NCBI RefSeq assembly: GCF_900106095.1
Contig: NZ_FNUD01000002.1
Coordinates: 951,501-1,015,500 of the forward strand
Length of the DNA: 64,000 nucleotides
Origin: Pseudomonas deceptionensis
GTDB lineage: Bacteria > Pseudomonadota > Gammaproteobacteria > Pseudomonadales > Pseudomonadaceae
Direction: 5' to 3'
Shown piece by piece: positions 37,789 through 48,599 of the stretch. The translations under genes and the position numbers were made by a program. Under the pieces are notes generated by a model. It saw only the letters and a list, made by a program, of their open reading frames with translations. It was not told where the DNA came from and ran no database searches. Numbering within the stretch: position 1 is the stretch's first letter; the number at the start of each line of letters is the position of its first letter.

Positions 37789-39111
37789 GTGAATCAAAAC
37801 TGGCATGGCACTCTGATTCGTCATTTGTTGCTTCTGGTCACCGGCTGCCTGGTGGTCGGGCTGCTCAGTGGCTATTACGGCTGGAGCCTGGCCATTGGTC
37901 TGGCGTTTTATCTGGGCTGGACCCTCAAGCAGTTGCTGCGCCTGCACCAATGGCTGCGCCAGCATAAGCCCGACGAAGCGCCCCCCGATGGCTACGGCCT
38001 GTGGGGCGAAGTGTTTGACAGTATCTACCACCTGCAACGCCGCGATCAGCGGGTCCGTGGCCGCCTGCAAGCGGTGATCGATCGGGTCCAGGAGTCTACG
38101 GCTGCCCTCAAGGACGCCGTGGTGATGCTCGACAGCGACGGCAACCTGGAATGGTGGAACCGCGCCGCCGAAACGTTGCTGGGGCTCAAGACACCTCAGG
38201 ACAGCGGCCAGCCCGTCAGCAACCTGGTACGCCACCCGCGCTTCAAAGAATATTTCGAGCAAGGCAGCTACGCCGAGCCGCTGGATATCCCTTCACCGGT
38301 CAACGACCACCTGCACATCCAGCTCTACATCACTCGCTACGGCAACAACGAACACCTGATGCTGGTGCGCGACGTCACCCGGATTCATCAGCTGGAGCAG
38401 ATGCGCAAAGACTTTATCGCCAACGTGTCCCATGAGCTGCGCACACCGTTGACGGTGATCTGCGGTTATCTGGAAACCCTGCTCGATAACGTCGACGACG
38501 TGAACCCGCGTTGGAAACGCCCTCTGTCGCAAATGCAGCAACAGGGCGAGCGCATGCAAACCTTGCTCAACGACTTGCTGCTGCTGGCCAAGCTTGAAGC
38601 CACGGACTACCCCTCGGACAACCAGCCGGTGGACATCGACGCGTTGCTGCGCTCGATCAAAAGCGACGGCCAGGCGTTGTCCGGGCAGCGTAACCAGACG
38701 ATCACACTGGAGGTCGAGCCGCAGGTCTCGCTCAAAGGCAGTGAGGCCGAACTGCGCAGCGCGTTTTCCAATCTGGTGTTTAACGCGGTCAAGTACACCC
38801 CGGATGGCGGCAAGGTCCACATCCGCTGGTGGGCGGACAAGGCGGGCGCGCACCTGAGCGTCCAGGACTCGGGCGTGGGTATCGACAACAAGCACCTGTC
38901 GCGCCTGACGGAGCGTTTCTACAGGGTGGACTCCAGCCGCAACGCCAACACGGGCGGCACCGGGCTGGGGCTGGCCATCGTCAAGCATGTATTGTTGCGT
39001 CATCGTGCGCGTCTGGAGATCAGCAGCGTGCTGGGCCACGGCAGCACGTTTACCTGCCATTTTGCGCCCGCTCAGGTGACAAAATCGCAGCCCAGGACGC
39101 TGGTCGACTAG
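37789..39111 (+). CDS. phoR: Phosphate regulon sensor kinase PhoR
   Basis: Inner-membrane histidine kinase that controls PhoB. 440 residues from a GTG start (AAGGAC upstream). Two hydrophobic segments within residues 10-45, DUF3329-like linker, PAS domain (about 100-195), HisKA with phospho-acceptor H215 in SHELRTPLT, then the HATPase domain with the N box (NLVFNAVKYT), G1 (DSGVGI) and G2 (GGTGLGLAIVKH). The usual pst-phoU genes are not in the window. Confidence 0.97.
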   Translation: MNQNWHGTLIRHLLLLVTGCLVVGLLSGYYGWSLAIGLAFYLGWTLKQLLRLHQWLRQHKPDEAPPDGYGLWGEVFDSIYHLQRRDQRVRGRLQAVIDRVQESTAALKDAVVMLDSDGNLEWWNRAAETLLGLKTPQDSGQPVSNLVRHPRFKEYFEQGSYAEPLDIPSPVNDHLHIQLYITRYGNNEHLMLVRDVTRIHQLEQMRKDFIANVSHELRTPLTVICGYLETLLDNVDDVNPRWKRPLSQMQQQGERMQTLLNDLLLLAKLEATDYPSDNQPVDIDALLRSIKSDGQALSGQRNQTITLEVEPQVSLKGSEAELRSAFSNLVFNAVKYTPDGGKVHIRWWADKAGAHLSVQDSGVGIDNKHLSRLTERFYRVDSSRNANTGGTGLGLAIVKHVLLRHRARLEISSVLGHGSTFTCHFAPAQVTKSQPRTLVD

Positions 39112-39210
39112 GCCCTGCGGCCTTTTCCCACTAGGCAAGGGCCACGTCAGCCGCTACATTGCTTGACCCTTTCCCCCTATTTGAAACGACGGAACCCTTA
39201 AAACTCCATC

Positions 39211-40551
39211 ATGGACCCTTCCCCAGGCTTTACCCTCGCCACACTCTTCGCCGACTTCGGCATGATTCTTTTTGCTCTGATCCTGGTTTTGCTCAACGGC
39301 TTCTTCGTTGCGGCCGAATTTGCCATGGTCAAACTGCGTTCGACCCGGGTCGAAGCGATTGCCGAGGACAACGGCTGGCGCGGACAGATCCTGCGCACCG
39401 TTCACAACCAGCTCGACGCTTACCTGTCGGCGTGCCAGTTGGGTATCACCCTGGCCTCGCTGGGCCTGGGCTGGGTCGGTGAGCCGGCCTTCGCGCACAT
39501 CCTTGAGCCGCTGCTGGGTGCGATCGGTGTCGAGTCGCCTGAAGTGATCAAGGGTGTATCGTTCTTTACGGCCTTCTTCATCATTTCGTACCTGCACATC
39601 GTGGTCGGCGAGCTGGCCCCGAAATCGTGGGCCATTCGCAAGCCAGAGACTCTGTCGCTGTGGACCGCCGTGCCGCTGTACCTCTTTTACTGGGCCATGT
39701 ACCCGGCCATTTACCTGCTCAACGCCAGCGCTAACGCCATCTTGCGTATTGCTGGTCAAGGTGAGCCCGGCGCGCATCACGATCACGCCTATAGCCGCGA
39801 AGAACTCAAACTGATCCTGCACTCAAGCCGTGGTCAGGACCCGAGTGACCAGGGCATGCGTGTGCTGGCTTCGGCCGTCGAAATGGGCGAGCTGGAAGTG
39901 GTCGACTGGGCCAACTCCCGCGAAGACCTGGTGACCCTGGATTCCAAGGCCCCGCTCAAGGAAATCCTGGCACTGTTCCGTCGCCACAAATTCAGCCGCT
40001 ATCCGGTCTACGACGCAGACACCAACACCTTCGTCGGCTTGCTGCACATCAAGGACCTGCTGCTCGAACTGGCCGACCTTGATCACTTGCCCGAGACCTT
40101 CAACCTTGAAGAGCTGACCCGGCCACTGGAGCGCGTTTCGCGCCACATGCCGCTGTCGCAATTGCTTGAGCAGTTCCGCAAGGGCGGTGCCCACTTTGCC
40201 CTGGTCGAAGAGGCTGACGGCAAGGTCGTTGGCTACCTGACCATGGAAGACGTGCTGGAAGTGCTGGTGGGCGACATTCAGGACGAACACCGCAAGGCCG
40301 AGCGCGGCATCCTGTCTTATCAGCCCGGCAAACTGCTGGTACGCGGTGATACGCCGCTGTTCAAGATCGAGCGCCTGCTGGGTGTGGACCTGGACCACAT
40401 CGAAGCTGAAACCGTCGCAGGCCTGATCTACGACACCCTCAAGCGGGTACCTGCCGAAGAAGAACAGCTGGAAGTCGAAGGCCTGCGCATCATCATCAAA
40501 AAGATGAAGGGCCCGAAAATCGTGTTGGCCAAAGTGCTTAAGCTGGATTAA
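39211..40551 (+). CDS. CorC/HlyC-family transporter (DUF21-CBS-CorC)
   Basis: Inner-membrane protein of the CNNM/CorC family, connected with Mg2+ (or Co2+) efflux; older annotations call it haemolysin. 446 residues: DUF21 membrane domain with about four helices (15-165), two CBS domains (about 210-335: STRDL-like core and HIKDLLLELADL), and the C-terminal CorC_HlyC domain (about 355-440). Full length. It follows phoR by about 100 bases; no phosphate link is evident. Confidence 0.92.
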   Translation: MDPSPGFTLATLFADFGMILFALILVLLNGFFVAAEFAMVKLRSTRVEAIAEDNGWRGQILRTVHNQLDAYLSACQLGITLASLGLGWVGEPAFAHILEPLLGAIGVESPEVIKGVSFFTAFFIISYLHIVVGELAPKSWAIRKPETLSLWTAVPLYLFYWAMYPAIYLLNASANAILRIAGQGEPGAHHDHAYSREELKLILHSSRGQDPSDQGMRVLASAVEMGELEVVDWANSREDLVTLDSKAPLKEILALFRRHKFSRYPVYDADTNTFVGLLHIKDLLLELADLDHLPETFNLEELTRPLERVSRHMPLSQLLEQFRKGGAHFALVEEADGKVVGYLTMEDVLEVLVGDIQDEHRKAERGILSYQPGKLLVRGDTPLFKIERLLGVDLDHIEAETVAGLIYDTLKRVPAEEEQLEVEGLRIIIKKMKGPKIVLAKVLKLD

Positions 40552-40579
40552 AGCCCGTACAGAGAAGGCGATTCAAACC

Positions 40580-40605
40580 GTGGGAGCGAGCCTGCTCGCT
40601 CCCAC
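40580..40605. repeat. Single collapsed REP palindrome, family A
   Basis: GTGGGAGCGAG and CGCTCCCAC flank CCTGCT, so a REPIN has lost its middle and collapsed to one 26-base palindrome between the CorC-type and CitMHS genes. Confidence 0.8.
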
Positions 40606-40761
40606 AGGGCCGCCTTGACCCGCAACAGAGTTTCACTCCCTTCAGTAAGATTTTTTACCGGCGAAAGCTGGCTGAAAGTATTCCCCTCTAGCATCCCGTC
40701 ATCTCCGGCAATAGACCGGCCGGCCTGAACAGCACCCCCCACATGCTGTCAGCGCCAACCA

Positions 40762-40776
40762 AACAACAATAACAAC
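40762..40776 (+). promoter_or_regulatory. Hfq/Crc CA motif at the CitMHS ribosome-binding site
   Basis: Five consecutive AAN triplets (AACAACAATAACAAC) run into the GGTGA ribosome-binding site of the transporter gene. This is an extended form of the AAnAAnAA site used by Hfq with Crc in Pseudomonas carbon-catabolite repression. Confidence 0.65.
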
Positions 40777-40786
40777 GGTGACTTTT

Positions 40787-42094
40787 ATGCTGACCTTCCT
40801 TGGCTTCGCCATGGTCATTACCTTCATGTACCTGATCATGACCAAGCGCCTGTCCGCGCTGATCGCTCTGATCCTGGTGCCCATCCTGTTTGCGGTGTTC
40901 GGTGGTTTTGCGCCGAAGATCGGCCCGATGATGCTTGAAGGCATCACCAAGCTGGCCCCGACCGGGGTGATGCTGATGTTCGCCATCCTCTACTTCGCCC
41001 TGATGATCGACTCCGGCCTGTTCGACCCGGCGGTGCGCAAGATCCTCAAACTGGTCAAGGGCGACCCGCTCAAGATCTCGGTAGGCACCGCGGTGCTGGC
41101 GCTGGTGGTATCCCTGGATGGCGACGGCGCGACCACTTACATGATTTGCGTAGCCGCCATGTTGCCGCTCTACAGCCGCATCGGCATGAGCCCGCGGATC
41201 ATGGCCGGGCTGATCATTCTGGCCGGTGGCGTGATGAACATGACGCCCTGGGGTGGCCCGACCGCACGTGCTGCCAGTGCGCTGCATGTCGACCCTTCGG
41301 ACATCTTTGTACCGATGATCCCGGCCATGCTTGCAGGCTGCGTCGCCATCCTGGCCATCGCCTGGTTCTATGGCAAACGTGAGCGTGCGCGTCTGGGCGA
41401 GTTGCACCTGCTGGGTGATGAAATCGATCACAGCGAAATCAGCGTCTCGCAGTACCCTGATGCCCGCCGGCCGAAACTGATCTGGTTCAACGGCGCGCTG
41501 ACGCTGGTGCTGATGATCGCGTTGATTGCCGGGCTACTGCCTTTGCCCGTGCTGTTCATGGTCGCGTTCAGCATTGCGATGATCGTTAACTACCCGTGCC
41601 TGCAACAGCAAAAAGACCGCGTCGCCGCCCATGCCGGCAGCGTATTGGCAGTGGTCGGACTGATTTTTGCCGCGGGTATTTTTACCGGCATCCTGTCGGG
41701 CACCGGCATGGTCGACGCCATGTCAAAAAGCCTGCTGGCTGTGATTCCACCTGCGCTCGGGCCTTATCTGGCCGTGATAACCGCGCTGGTGAGCATGCCG
41801 TTTACCTTCTTTATGTCCAACGATGCGTTCTACTACGGCGTATTGCCGGTACTGGCCGAAGCGGCCAGCCACTACGGCATCACGGCCGCCGAAATGGCCC
41901 GCGCCTCGATTGTTGGCCAGCCAGTGCATTTGCTGAGCCCGTTGGTGCCATCGACTTACTTGCTGGTGGCTCTGGCCGGTATCGAGTTTGGCGATCACCA
42001 GCGTTTCACCCTCAAGTGGGCCATTCTGGTGTGCCTGGTCATCATGGTTGCGGCGCTGCTTCTGGGGACATTCCCGCTGTTCAGCACGCTTTAA
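40787..42094 (+). CDS. CitMHS-family citrate-metal:H+ symporter
   Basis: Inner-membrane transporter taking up citrate complexed with Mg2+ or Ca2+ (TC 2.A.11). 435 residues, about 11-12 membrane helices, with LDGDGATTYMICVAAMLPLY (about 109-128) and the late FFMSNDAFYYGVLPVL stretch typical of the family. The ATG at 40787 is used, with GGTGA 5 bases before; a GTG three codons upstream lies within the ribosome site. A CA motif overlaps this site, so expression is probably under Crc/Hfq control. Confidence 0.93.
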   Translation: MLTFLGFAMVITFMYLIMTKRLSALIALILVPILFAVFGGFAPKIGPMMLEGITKLAPTGVMLMFAILYFALMIDSGLFDPAVRKILKLVKGDPLKISVGTAVLALVVSLDGDGATTYMICVAAMLPLYSRIGMSPRIMAGLIILAGGVMNMTPWGGPTARAASALHVDPSDIFVPMIPAMLAGCVAILAIAWFYGKRERARLGELHLLGDEIDHSEISVSQYPDARRPKLIWFNGALTLVLMIALIAGLLPLPVLFMVAFSIAMIVNYPCLQQQKDRVAAHAGSVLAVVGLIFAAGIFTGILSGTGMVDAMSKSLLAVIPPALGPYLAVITALVSMPFTFFMSNDAFYYGVLPVLAEAASHYGITAAEMARASIVGQPVHLLSPLVPSTYLLVALAGIEFGDHQRFTLKWAILVCLVIMVAALLLGTFPLFSTL

Positions 42095-42103
42095 CACTGC
42101 AAT

Positions 42104-42140
42104 CCCGTAGCAGCTGCCAAGGAACGAAGGCTGCTACGGG
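42104..42140. terminator. Hairpin after the CitMHS gene
   Basis: CCCGTAGCAGC (42104-42114) and GCTGCTACGGG (42130-42140) form a perfect 11-bp stem about 10 bases after the stop. No T tract; resembles a REP-like element. Confidence 0.55.
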
Positions 42141-42285
42141 GGTGTCGTGTTTACAAATGTTTCAACCTTCCCCCCGCTATGCGATGCTGGCGCTCTGCTC
42201 AATTCCCGACTACATCTTAAGAAACATCTGTAGGAACGGCTCGTAGCTATCTGATCCTTAGAAACATCCATCACAGGGAGCCAGC

Positions 42286-43944
42286 ATGCTGACCCTGCTC
42301 AATTTGCTTTCTGCTGTGGCCTTGCTGATCTGGGGCACACACATCGTCCGAACCGGCATTCTGCGGGTCTACGGCACAAACCTGCGCCATGTCATCGGGC
42401 AAAACGTATCCAGACGCATGTTTGCCTTTGTCGCCGGGATCGTGGTCACCGCCATGGTGCAAAGCAGCAACGCCACAGCCATGCTGGTGACTTCCTTTGT
42501 CGGTCAGGGGCTGATGGCGCTGACCCCCGCGCTGGCGACCATGCTCGGCGCCGATGTCGGTACGGCCTTGATGGCCCGGGTACTGACGTTCGACCTCTCG
42601 TGGCTGTCGCCGCTGCTGATTTTTCTGGGTGTGATTTTCTTTCTGACCCGCAAGCAAACCCGCGCCGGGCAACTGGGCCGGGTCGGGATTGGTCTGGGCC
42701 TGATTATTCTGGCGCTGCAACTGATCGTCGAAGCCGCGGCACCCATCACCCATGCCCAGGGCGTGAAGGTGATCTTCGCCTCGTTGACCGGCGACATCCT
42801 GCTGGATGCCCTGGTCGGCGCCCTGTTCGCAATGATCTCCTACTCAAGCCTGGCCGCCGTGCTGCTGACCGCAACATTGGCCGGCGCGGGCGTGATCAGC
42901 CTGCACGTGGCAATCGGTCTGGTGATTGGCGCCAATATTGGCAGCGGCGTGCTGGCGTTCCTGAGTACCAATATGCAAAACGCCGCCGGGCGTCAGGTGG
43001 CACTGGGTAGCCTGCTGTACAAGCTGATTGGTCTGTTGCTGATCATGCCCGTGCTCAATCCGCTGGTGGCCTGGATGGACAGCCTGAGCTACAGCGCCCA
43101 GGAGTTGGTGATCGGTTTTCACCTGCTCTACAACACGGTTCGCTGCTTCCTGATGTTGCCGACGGTAGGCGTGATGGCCCGCATTTGCGCCTGGTTGCTG
43201 CCCGAACGCGAGCAGGCCAACGGCGTGGTGAAGCCGCGCCATCTGGACCCGACCGCACTGGACACGCCCAGCCTGGCACTGACCAATGCGGTACGTGAAA
43301 CCCTGCGCATTGGCGACCTGATCGACACCATGTTGGTCAATATGCTCGACGTACTGCGCGGCAAGCAAACGGCCGTGACCCAGGAAATGCGCACCCTGAG
43401 CGATGAAGTCGAGGTGTTGTACAGCGCGGTCAAACTCTACCTGGCACAGATGCCACGGGAGGATTTGAGCGAGCAGGACAGCCGGCGCTGGGCAGAAATC
43501 ATCGAGCTGGCGATCAACCTCAAACTCGCCAGTGACGTGATCGAACGCATGCTGCGCAAAGTGCAACAACAGAAAACCTCGCAGCGCCGATCGTTCTCAG
43601 AGACAGGGCTGGAAGAACTGGTGGGTCTGCATACTCACTTGATCGACAACCTGCGGCTTGGGCTCACCGTCTTCCTGAATTCAGACCCGCAAAGTGCACG
43701 CCAACTGCTGCGCGAGAAGCGCCGCTTCCGCGCCCAGGAGCGACGTTTGGCCCACGCTCATGTAAGTCGTCTGCAGCGTAAAATCACGCAAAGTATCGAG
43801 ACCAGTTCCATGCACCTGGAGCTGATTGCTGATATGAGGCGCTTGAACTCGCTGTTTTGCGGCAGTGCTTACGTGGTGCTGGAAACCTCTGAAATCGGTG
43901 CGCTGGAGGTGGATGCCGCCGCGGATACCCAGCATTTTCCTTGA
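42286..43944 (+). CDS. Na/Pi-cotransporter II-related protein with PhoU-like domain
   Basis: Inner-membrane phosphate transporter family (NptA/YjbB type). 552 residues: two inverted membrane repeats with the signature QSSNATAM (59-66) and a second, weaker SYSSLAAV (near 186), then a cytoplasmic helical PhoU-like domain (about 330-545). AGGGAG lies before the ATG. Two copies of AGAAACATC, exactly 40 bases apart (42220 and 42260), lie in its upstream region. Likely phosphate import or export; direction unknown. Sits 3 kb from phoBR but has no recognisable Pho box. Confidence 0.9.
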   Translation: MLTLLNLLSAVALLIWGTHIVRTGILRVYGTNLRHVIGQNVSRRMFAFVAGIVVTAMVQSSNATAMLVTSFVGQGLMALTPALATMLGADVGTALMARVLTFDLSWLSPLLIFLGVIFFLTRKQTRAGQLGRVGIGLGLIILALQLIVEAAAPITHAQGVKVIFASLTGDILLDALVGALFAMISYSSLAAVLLTATLAGAGVISLHVAIGLVIGANIGSGVLAFLSTNMQNAAGRQVALGSLLYKLIGLLLIMPVLNPLVAWMDSLSYSAQELVIGFHLLYNTVRCFLMLPTVGVMARICAWLLPEREQANGVVKPRHLDPTALDTPSLALTNAVRETLRIGDLIDTMLVNMLDVLRGKQTAVTQEMRTLSDEVEVLYSAVKLYLAQMPREDLSEQDSRRWAEIIELAINLKLASDVIERMLRKVQQQKTSQRRSFSETGLEELVGLHTHLIDNLRLGLTVFLNSDPQSARQLLREKRRFRAQERRLAHAHVSRLQRKITQSIETSSMHLELIADMRRLNSLFCGSAYVVLETSEIGALEVDAAADTQHFP

Positions 43945-44033
43945 ACGTTGCCCTCGGGCCTGTTGTCAGTCGTAAAGCAGCGGCTAAGCTGCACCACTGC
44001 TTCAACACGGACTCAAATATTCAGGGATGGTTT

Positions 44034-45410
44034 ATGCGTTGCCTGCTGCTCATCTGTTTGCTGCTTGGTGCAGGTCAGGGTTTTGCCCTTGATCGTTACA
44101 GCGTCGAGGGCTACCAACTGCCCAATGGTCTGCAACTGATCCTCAAACCCGGCAATGATCGCGGGCACGTGGCCATTCGCCTCGTGGTCGGCGTGGGGCT
44201 GGACGACTTCACGTGTGCCGATCAGCAATTGCCGCACCTGCTGGAACACTTGCTGTTCAGTGGCACTGACGATACCGGCGAAGGTGGCCTGGAGGAGCGC
44301 ATGCAAGCCCTGGGTGGCGAGTGGAACGCCTTTACCAGCAGCGCCGACACCACCTTTGTGATCGAAGCCCCGGCCAAAAACCAGCGCAAGATCCTCGACT
44401 TGCTCCTGGGGCTGATCACCCATACGCAACTCACCGAGCAACGTATCAGCGACGCCAAGCAAGTGGTTGAGCGCGAAGACGGCGGCCACTATTCGCATTT
44501 GCAGCGGTGGCTGGACCGTCAGGATCTGGGTCACAGTGCCAGCAATCAGCTGGCGGTTGAGCTGGGTCTCAAATGCGCCGAGCGGGCCGAGGTGCATGAC
44601 CTCACGCGTCAGCAGTTAGAGACCGTGCGCCAGAACTGGTACGCGCCCAACAACATGACGCTGATTATCGTCGGCGACCTTGACCGGCTGCTGCCGGCCT
44701 ACCTGGAGCGCACCTACGGTGCTCTCGAGCCGGTCGAGCCCAGCGAACACCGGCCCTTGGCCGAAATCGATGCCAAGGCCGACGCCGAGCGCGAACTGGT
44801 GCGCGGCGTCGTCGGTGATAGCGCGACCCTGCACTGGCTGTTGCCGGAGCCGGTGATTGAGGGTCAGTCCGATGAAACCTGGAACCTGCTTCGCGATTAT
44901 CTGGAGTGGGCGCTGTACAGCGAGCTGCGGCTCAAGCACGGCTTGTCTTACGGGCCATGGGCTGAGCGCGAGGTGTTCGGCGGCGTGAGCTTTTTAAGCC
45001 TCAATGCGGACCTTGAGCGCGATCAGTTGCCTCAGGCCCGGCAGGTTGTTGAACAACTCAAGGCCCGATTGCTCAAGGACGGGCTGGACCCCCAAATGTT
45101 TGCCCGGCTCAAGAACACTGCCATTGCCCGCAAGGCGTGGACAGTGCAAGGCAACAGCGCCCTGGCCGATTACTACTGGGCCTCGCTGGGTGACTATGAC
45201 GAGGGCCACTTCACCGATCCCGCGAGGCAGCTCCAGGCCATCAGCCTTGAGCAGGCCAACATGGCGATGCGCGAGTTGTTTGCCGAGCCCGGGTATGTGC
45301 GCATCGAGAAGCCACTGTTCAGTTACCACGGCTTGAGCATGGCCATCCTGGGCGGGCTGGCGTTGCTGATCATCACCGCTGTGGGCTGGCGCATCTGGCG
45401 TCGACGTTAA
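44034..45410 (+). CDS. Membrane-anchored M16-family zinc peptidase
   Basis: Insulinase-type protease, periplasmic with anchors at both ends: signal peptide (1-19, ending QGFA) and a C-terminal membrane helix (about 435-455) followed by RIWRRR. 458 residues. The inverted zinc motif HLLEH (68-72) is intact, with E146 in KQVVERED as the probable third ligand. An inactive-type second half lies between 190 and 420. The ATG at 44034 has AGGGATGG upstream; the longer frame from 43941 would overlap the previous gene. Substrate unknown. Confidence 0.88.
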   Translation: MRCLLLICLLLGAGQGFALDRYSVEGYQLPNGLQLILKPGNDRGHVAIRLVVGVGLDDFTCADQQLPHLLEHLLFSGTDDTGEGGLEERMQALGGEWNAFTSSADTTFVIEAPAKNQRKILDLLLGLITHTQLTEQRISDAKQVVEREDGGHYSHLQRWLDRQDLGHSASNQLAVELGLKCAERAEVHDLTRQQLETVRQNWYAPNNMTLIIVGDLDRLLPAYLERTYGALEPVEPSEHRPLAEIDAKADAERELVRGVVGDSATLHWLLPEPVIEGQSDETWNLLRDYLEWALYSELRLKHGLSYGPWAEREVFGGVSFLSLNADLERDQLPQARQVVEQLKARLLKDGLDPQMFARLKNTAIARKAWTVQGNSALADYYWASLGDYDEGHFTDPARQLQAISLEQANMAMRELFAEPGYVRIEKPLFSYHGLSMAILGGLALLIITAVGWRIWRRR

Positions 45411-45505
45411 GCGCTCATTGCTCCACTCAGAAACTCTTTGATACCGTAAAATCATTGCCAATTCGCGGCTGGTTAAACCAGCCGCCAGCGTGCGGAGTAT
45501 TCATC

Positions 45506-46432
45506 GTGAGTGATCGTTCCAATCCTTGGCAATTGCAGGCCATCGTCTGCCAACTGCGCACGGCGCGAAACCAGTGGCGCACGCAAAACGGGCGTGTCAG
45601 TGGTGAGCAGGGGGGCCGCGAGCTGCCGTCGCGTGCCGCGATGGCCGATATTCTTGAAGCCCTCTGCGGTGCATTGTTTCCAATGCGCCTGGGCCCGGTG
45701 GATTTGCGTGAAGAGAGTGAAGACTTTTACGTCGGCCACACCCTCGACGTAGCGCTTAATGCCTTGTTGGCCCAGGCCAAGCTGGAGTTGCGCTATGCGG
45801 CGCGCCAGAGCGGCCAGCCTGATGATGGCGTCAGCGACACGGCCACCTTGCTGATTCAGGATTTCGCCCTGGCGTTGCCGGGCCTGCGCACTGTCCTGGA
45901 CACCGACGTACTGGCCGCCTACCACGGCGACCCGGCGGCGCGCAGTGTGGATGAAGTGCTGTTGTGCTATCCGGGGATTCTGGCGGTGATTCACCACCGT
46001 CTGGCGCATCACCTGTACCGCGCCGGGTTGCCGTTGCTGGCGCGGATCAGTTCAGAGATTGCGCACTCGGCCACCGGCATTGATATTCACCCGGGCGCGC
46101 AGATTGGCCGCAGCTTCTTTATCGACCACGGGACGGGTGTTGTGATCGGAGAAACCGCGATCATCGGCGAACGTGTGAGGATCTATCAGGCAGTGACCCT
46201 GGGGGCCAAGCGCTTCCCGGCGGACGAGTCGGGCCAGCTGCAAAAAGGTCATCCGCGCCATCCGATTGTTGAGGATGACGTGGTGATCTATGCCGGGGCT
46301 ACGATTCTGGGCCGTATTACCATTGGTCAGGGCTCGACCATTGGCGGCAACGTGTGGCTGACCCGCAGTGTGCCGGCGGGCTGCAACCTGACCCAGGCCA
46401 ACTTGCTGCACGATGACGGTACGCAGAAGTAA
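45506..46432 (+). CDS. epsC: Serine O-acetyltransferase, EpsC/SrpH type
   Basis: Makes O-acetylserine from serine and acetyl-CoA for cysteine synthesis; cytoplasmic left-handed beta-helix enzyme. 308 residues from a GTG start (MSDRSNPWQLQ...), with GGAG 8 bases upstream. The N-terminal helical region (1-180) precedes hexapeptide repeats (about 190-290) with HSATGIDIHPGAQIG, FIDHGTGVVIGETAIIG and the catalytic His of DHGTG. Longer than CysE (about 270 residues) by an N-terminal extension, as usual in pseudomonads. Its position links to the sulfur genes in function, not in operon. Confidence 0.93.
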   Translation: MSDRSNPWQLQAIVCQLRTARNQWRTQNGRVSGEQGGRELPSRAAMADILEALCGALFPMRLGPVDLREESEDFYVGHTLDVALNALLAQAKLELRYAARQSGQPDDGVSDTATLLIQDFALALPGLRTVLDTDVLAAYHGDPAARSVDEVLLCYPGILAVIHHRLAHHLYRAGLPLLARISSEIAHSATGIDIHPGAQIGRSFFIDHGTGVVIGETAIIGERVRIYQAVTLGAKRFPADESGQLQKGHPRHPIVEDDVVIYAGATILGRITIGQGSTIGGNVWLTRSVPAGCNLTQANLLHDDGTQK

Positions 46433-46449
46433 GACGGTATAGGCCTTTT

Positions 46450-46563
46450 GCCCTCACCCCAGCCCTCTCCCAAAGGGAGAGGGAGCCGATTTGTGGTGTG
46501 ACGCAGATGGATGGCATCCCCCAATCAGTCCCCCTCTCTTTGGGAGAGGGTTAGGGTGAGGGC
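46450..46563. repeat. Large palindromic repeat, family C
   Basis: GCCCTCACCCCAGCCCTCTC at the left and the inverse GGGAGAGGGTTAGGGTGAGG at the right flank about 50 bases; each half also folds on itself (CCCTCTCCC/GGGAGAGGG). It separates convergent epsC and trpA and probably blocks read-through. A related single unit lies at 5489-5527. Confidence 0.85.
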
Positions 46564-46572
46564 GCTCTTGAC

Positions 46573-47378
46573 CTAGCGAGCGTTGCGCACGCCTTCTGCC
46601 AGTGCAGCGCACAAGCTCAGCACGCCATCCACCGCCTGTTCAGGGGTCGCGGCATTTTCGATCTTGTCGATCAGTGCCGAACCGACCACCACGCCATCCG
46701 CCAAACGGGCAATCGCGGCCGCCTGCTCAGGGGTGCGAATGCCGAAGCCCACGCTGATCGGCAAGTCGGTATGGCGACGCAGGCGCTCAATGGCCGCGCT
46801 CACTTGCTCGGTGGTCGCGGAACCTGCGCCGGTCACGCCTGCCACCGACACGTAGTACACAAATCCCGAGCTGCCCGCCAATACGGTCGGCAAGCGCACA
46901 TCGTCCGTGGTCGGCGTGGTCAGGCGGATAAAGTCCAGGCCGGCGGCCTGTGCCGGGTCACACAGCTCGCTGTTGTGCTCAGGTGGCATGTCGACCACGA
47001 TCAGGCCGTCTACGCCGGCCGCTTTGGCCTCGGCCACAAACGCGGGCACACCGTAGTGGTGGATCGGGTTGAAGTAGCCCATCAGCACCAGCGGCGTATC
47101 GCTGTTGCCTTCACGGAACTCGCGAACCATTTGCAGGGTTTTCGCCAGGTTCTGCTTGGCCGCCAGCGCACGGATGTTGGCCAGCTGAATCGCCGGGCCG
47201 TCGGCCATTGGGTCGGTGAAGGGCATGCCCAGCTCGATCACGTCGGCACCCGCTGCAGGCAAACCCTTGAGGATCGCCAGCGAGGTGGCGTAATCCGGGT
47301 CACCGGCGGTGACGAAGGTCACCAGCGCTGCGCGGTTTTGTTCCTTGAGTTCGTTAAAACGCGTTTGCAGGCGGCTCA

Positions 47379-47379
<1 letters not shown>
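46573..47379 (-). CDS. trpA: Tryptophan synthase alpha subunit
   Basis: Cleaves indole-3-glycerol phosphate to indole and glyceraldehyde-3-phosphate. 268 residues; catalytic E49 ([11 protein letters not shown]) and D60 are present. The ATG shares one base with the trpB stop (TGATG), indicating coupled translation and stoichiometric expression. Confidence 0.98.

Positions 47380-48599
<1,220 letters not shown>

Noticed and set aside
42104..42140. Hairpin after the CitMHS gene as a riboswitch for the Na/Pi gene
   Set aside because: It lies close to the CitMHS stop and 146 bases from the next start, and lacks alternative pairing partners visible by eye; termination or repeat origin is simpler.
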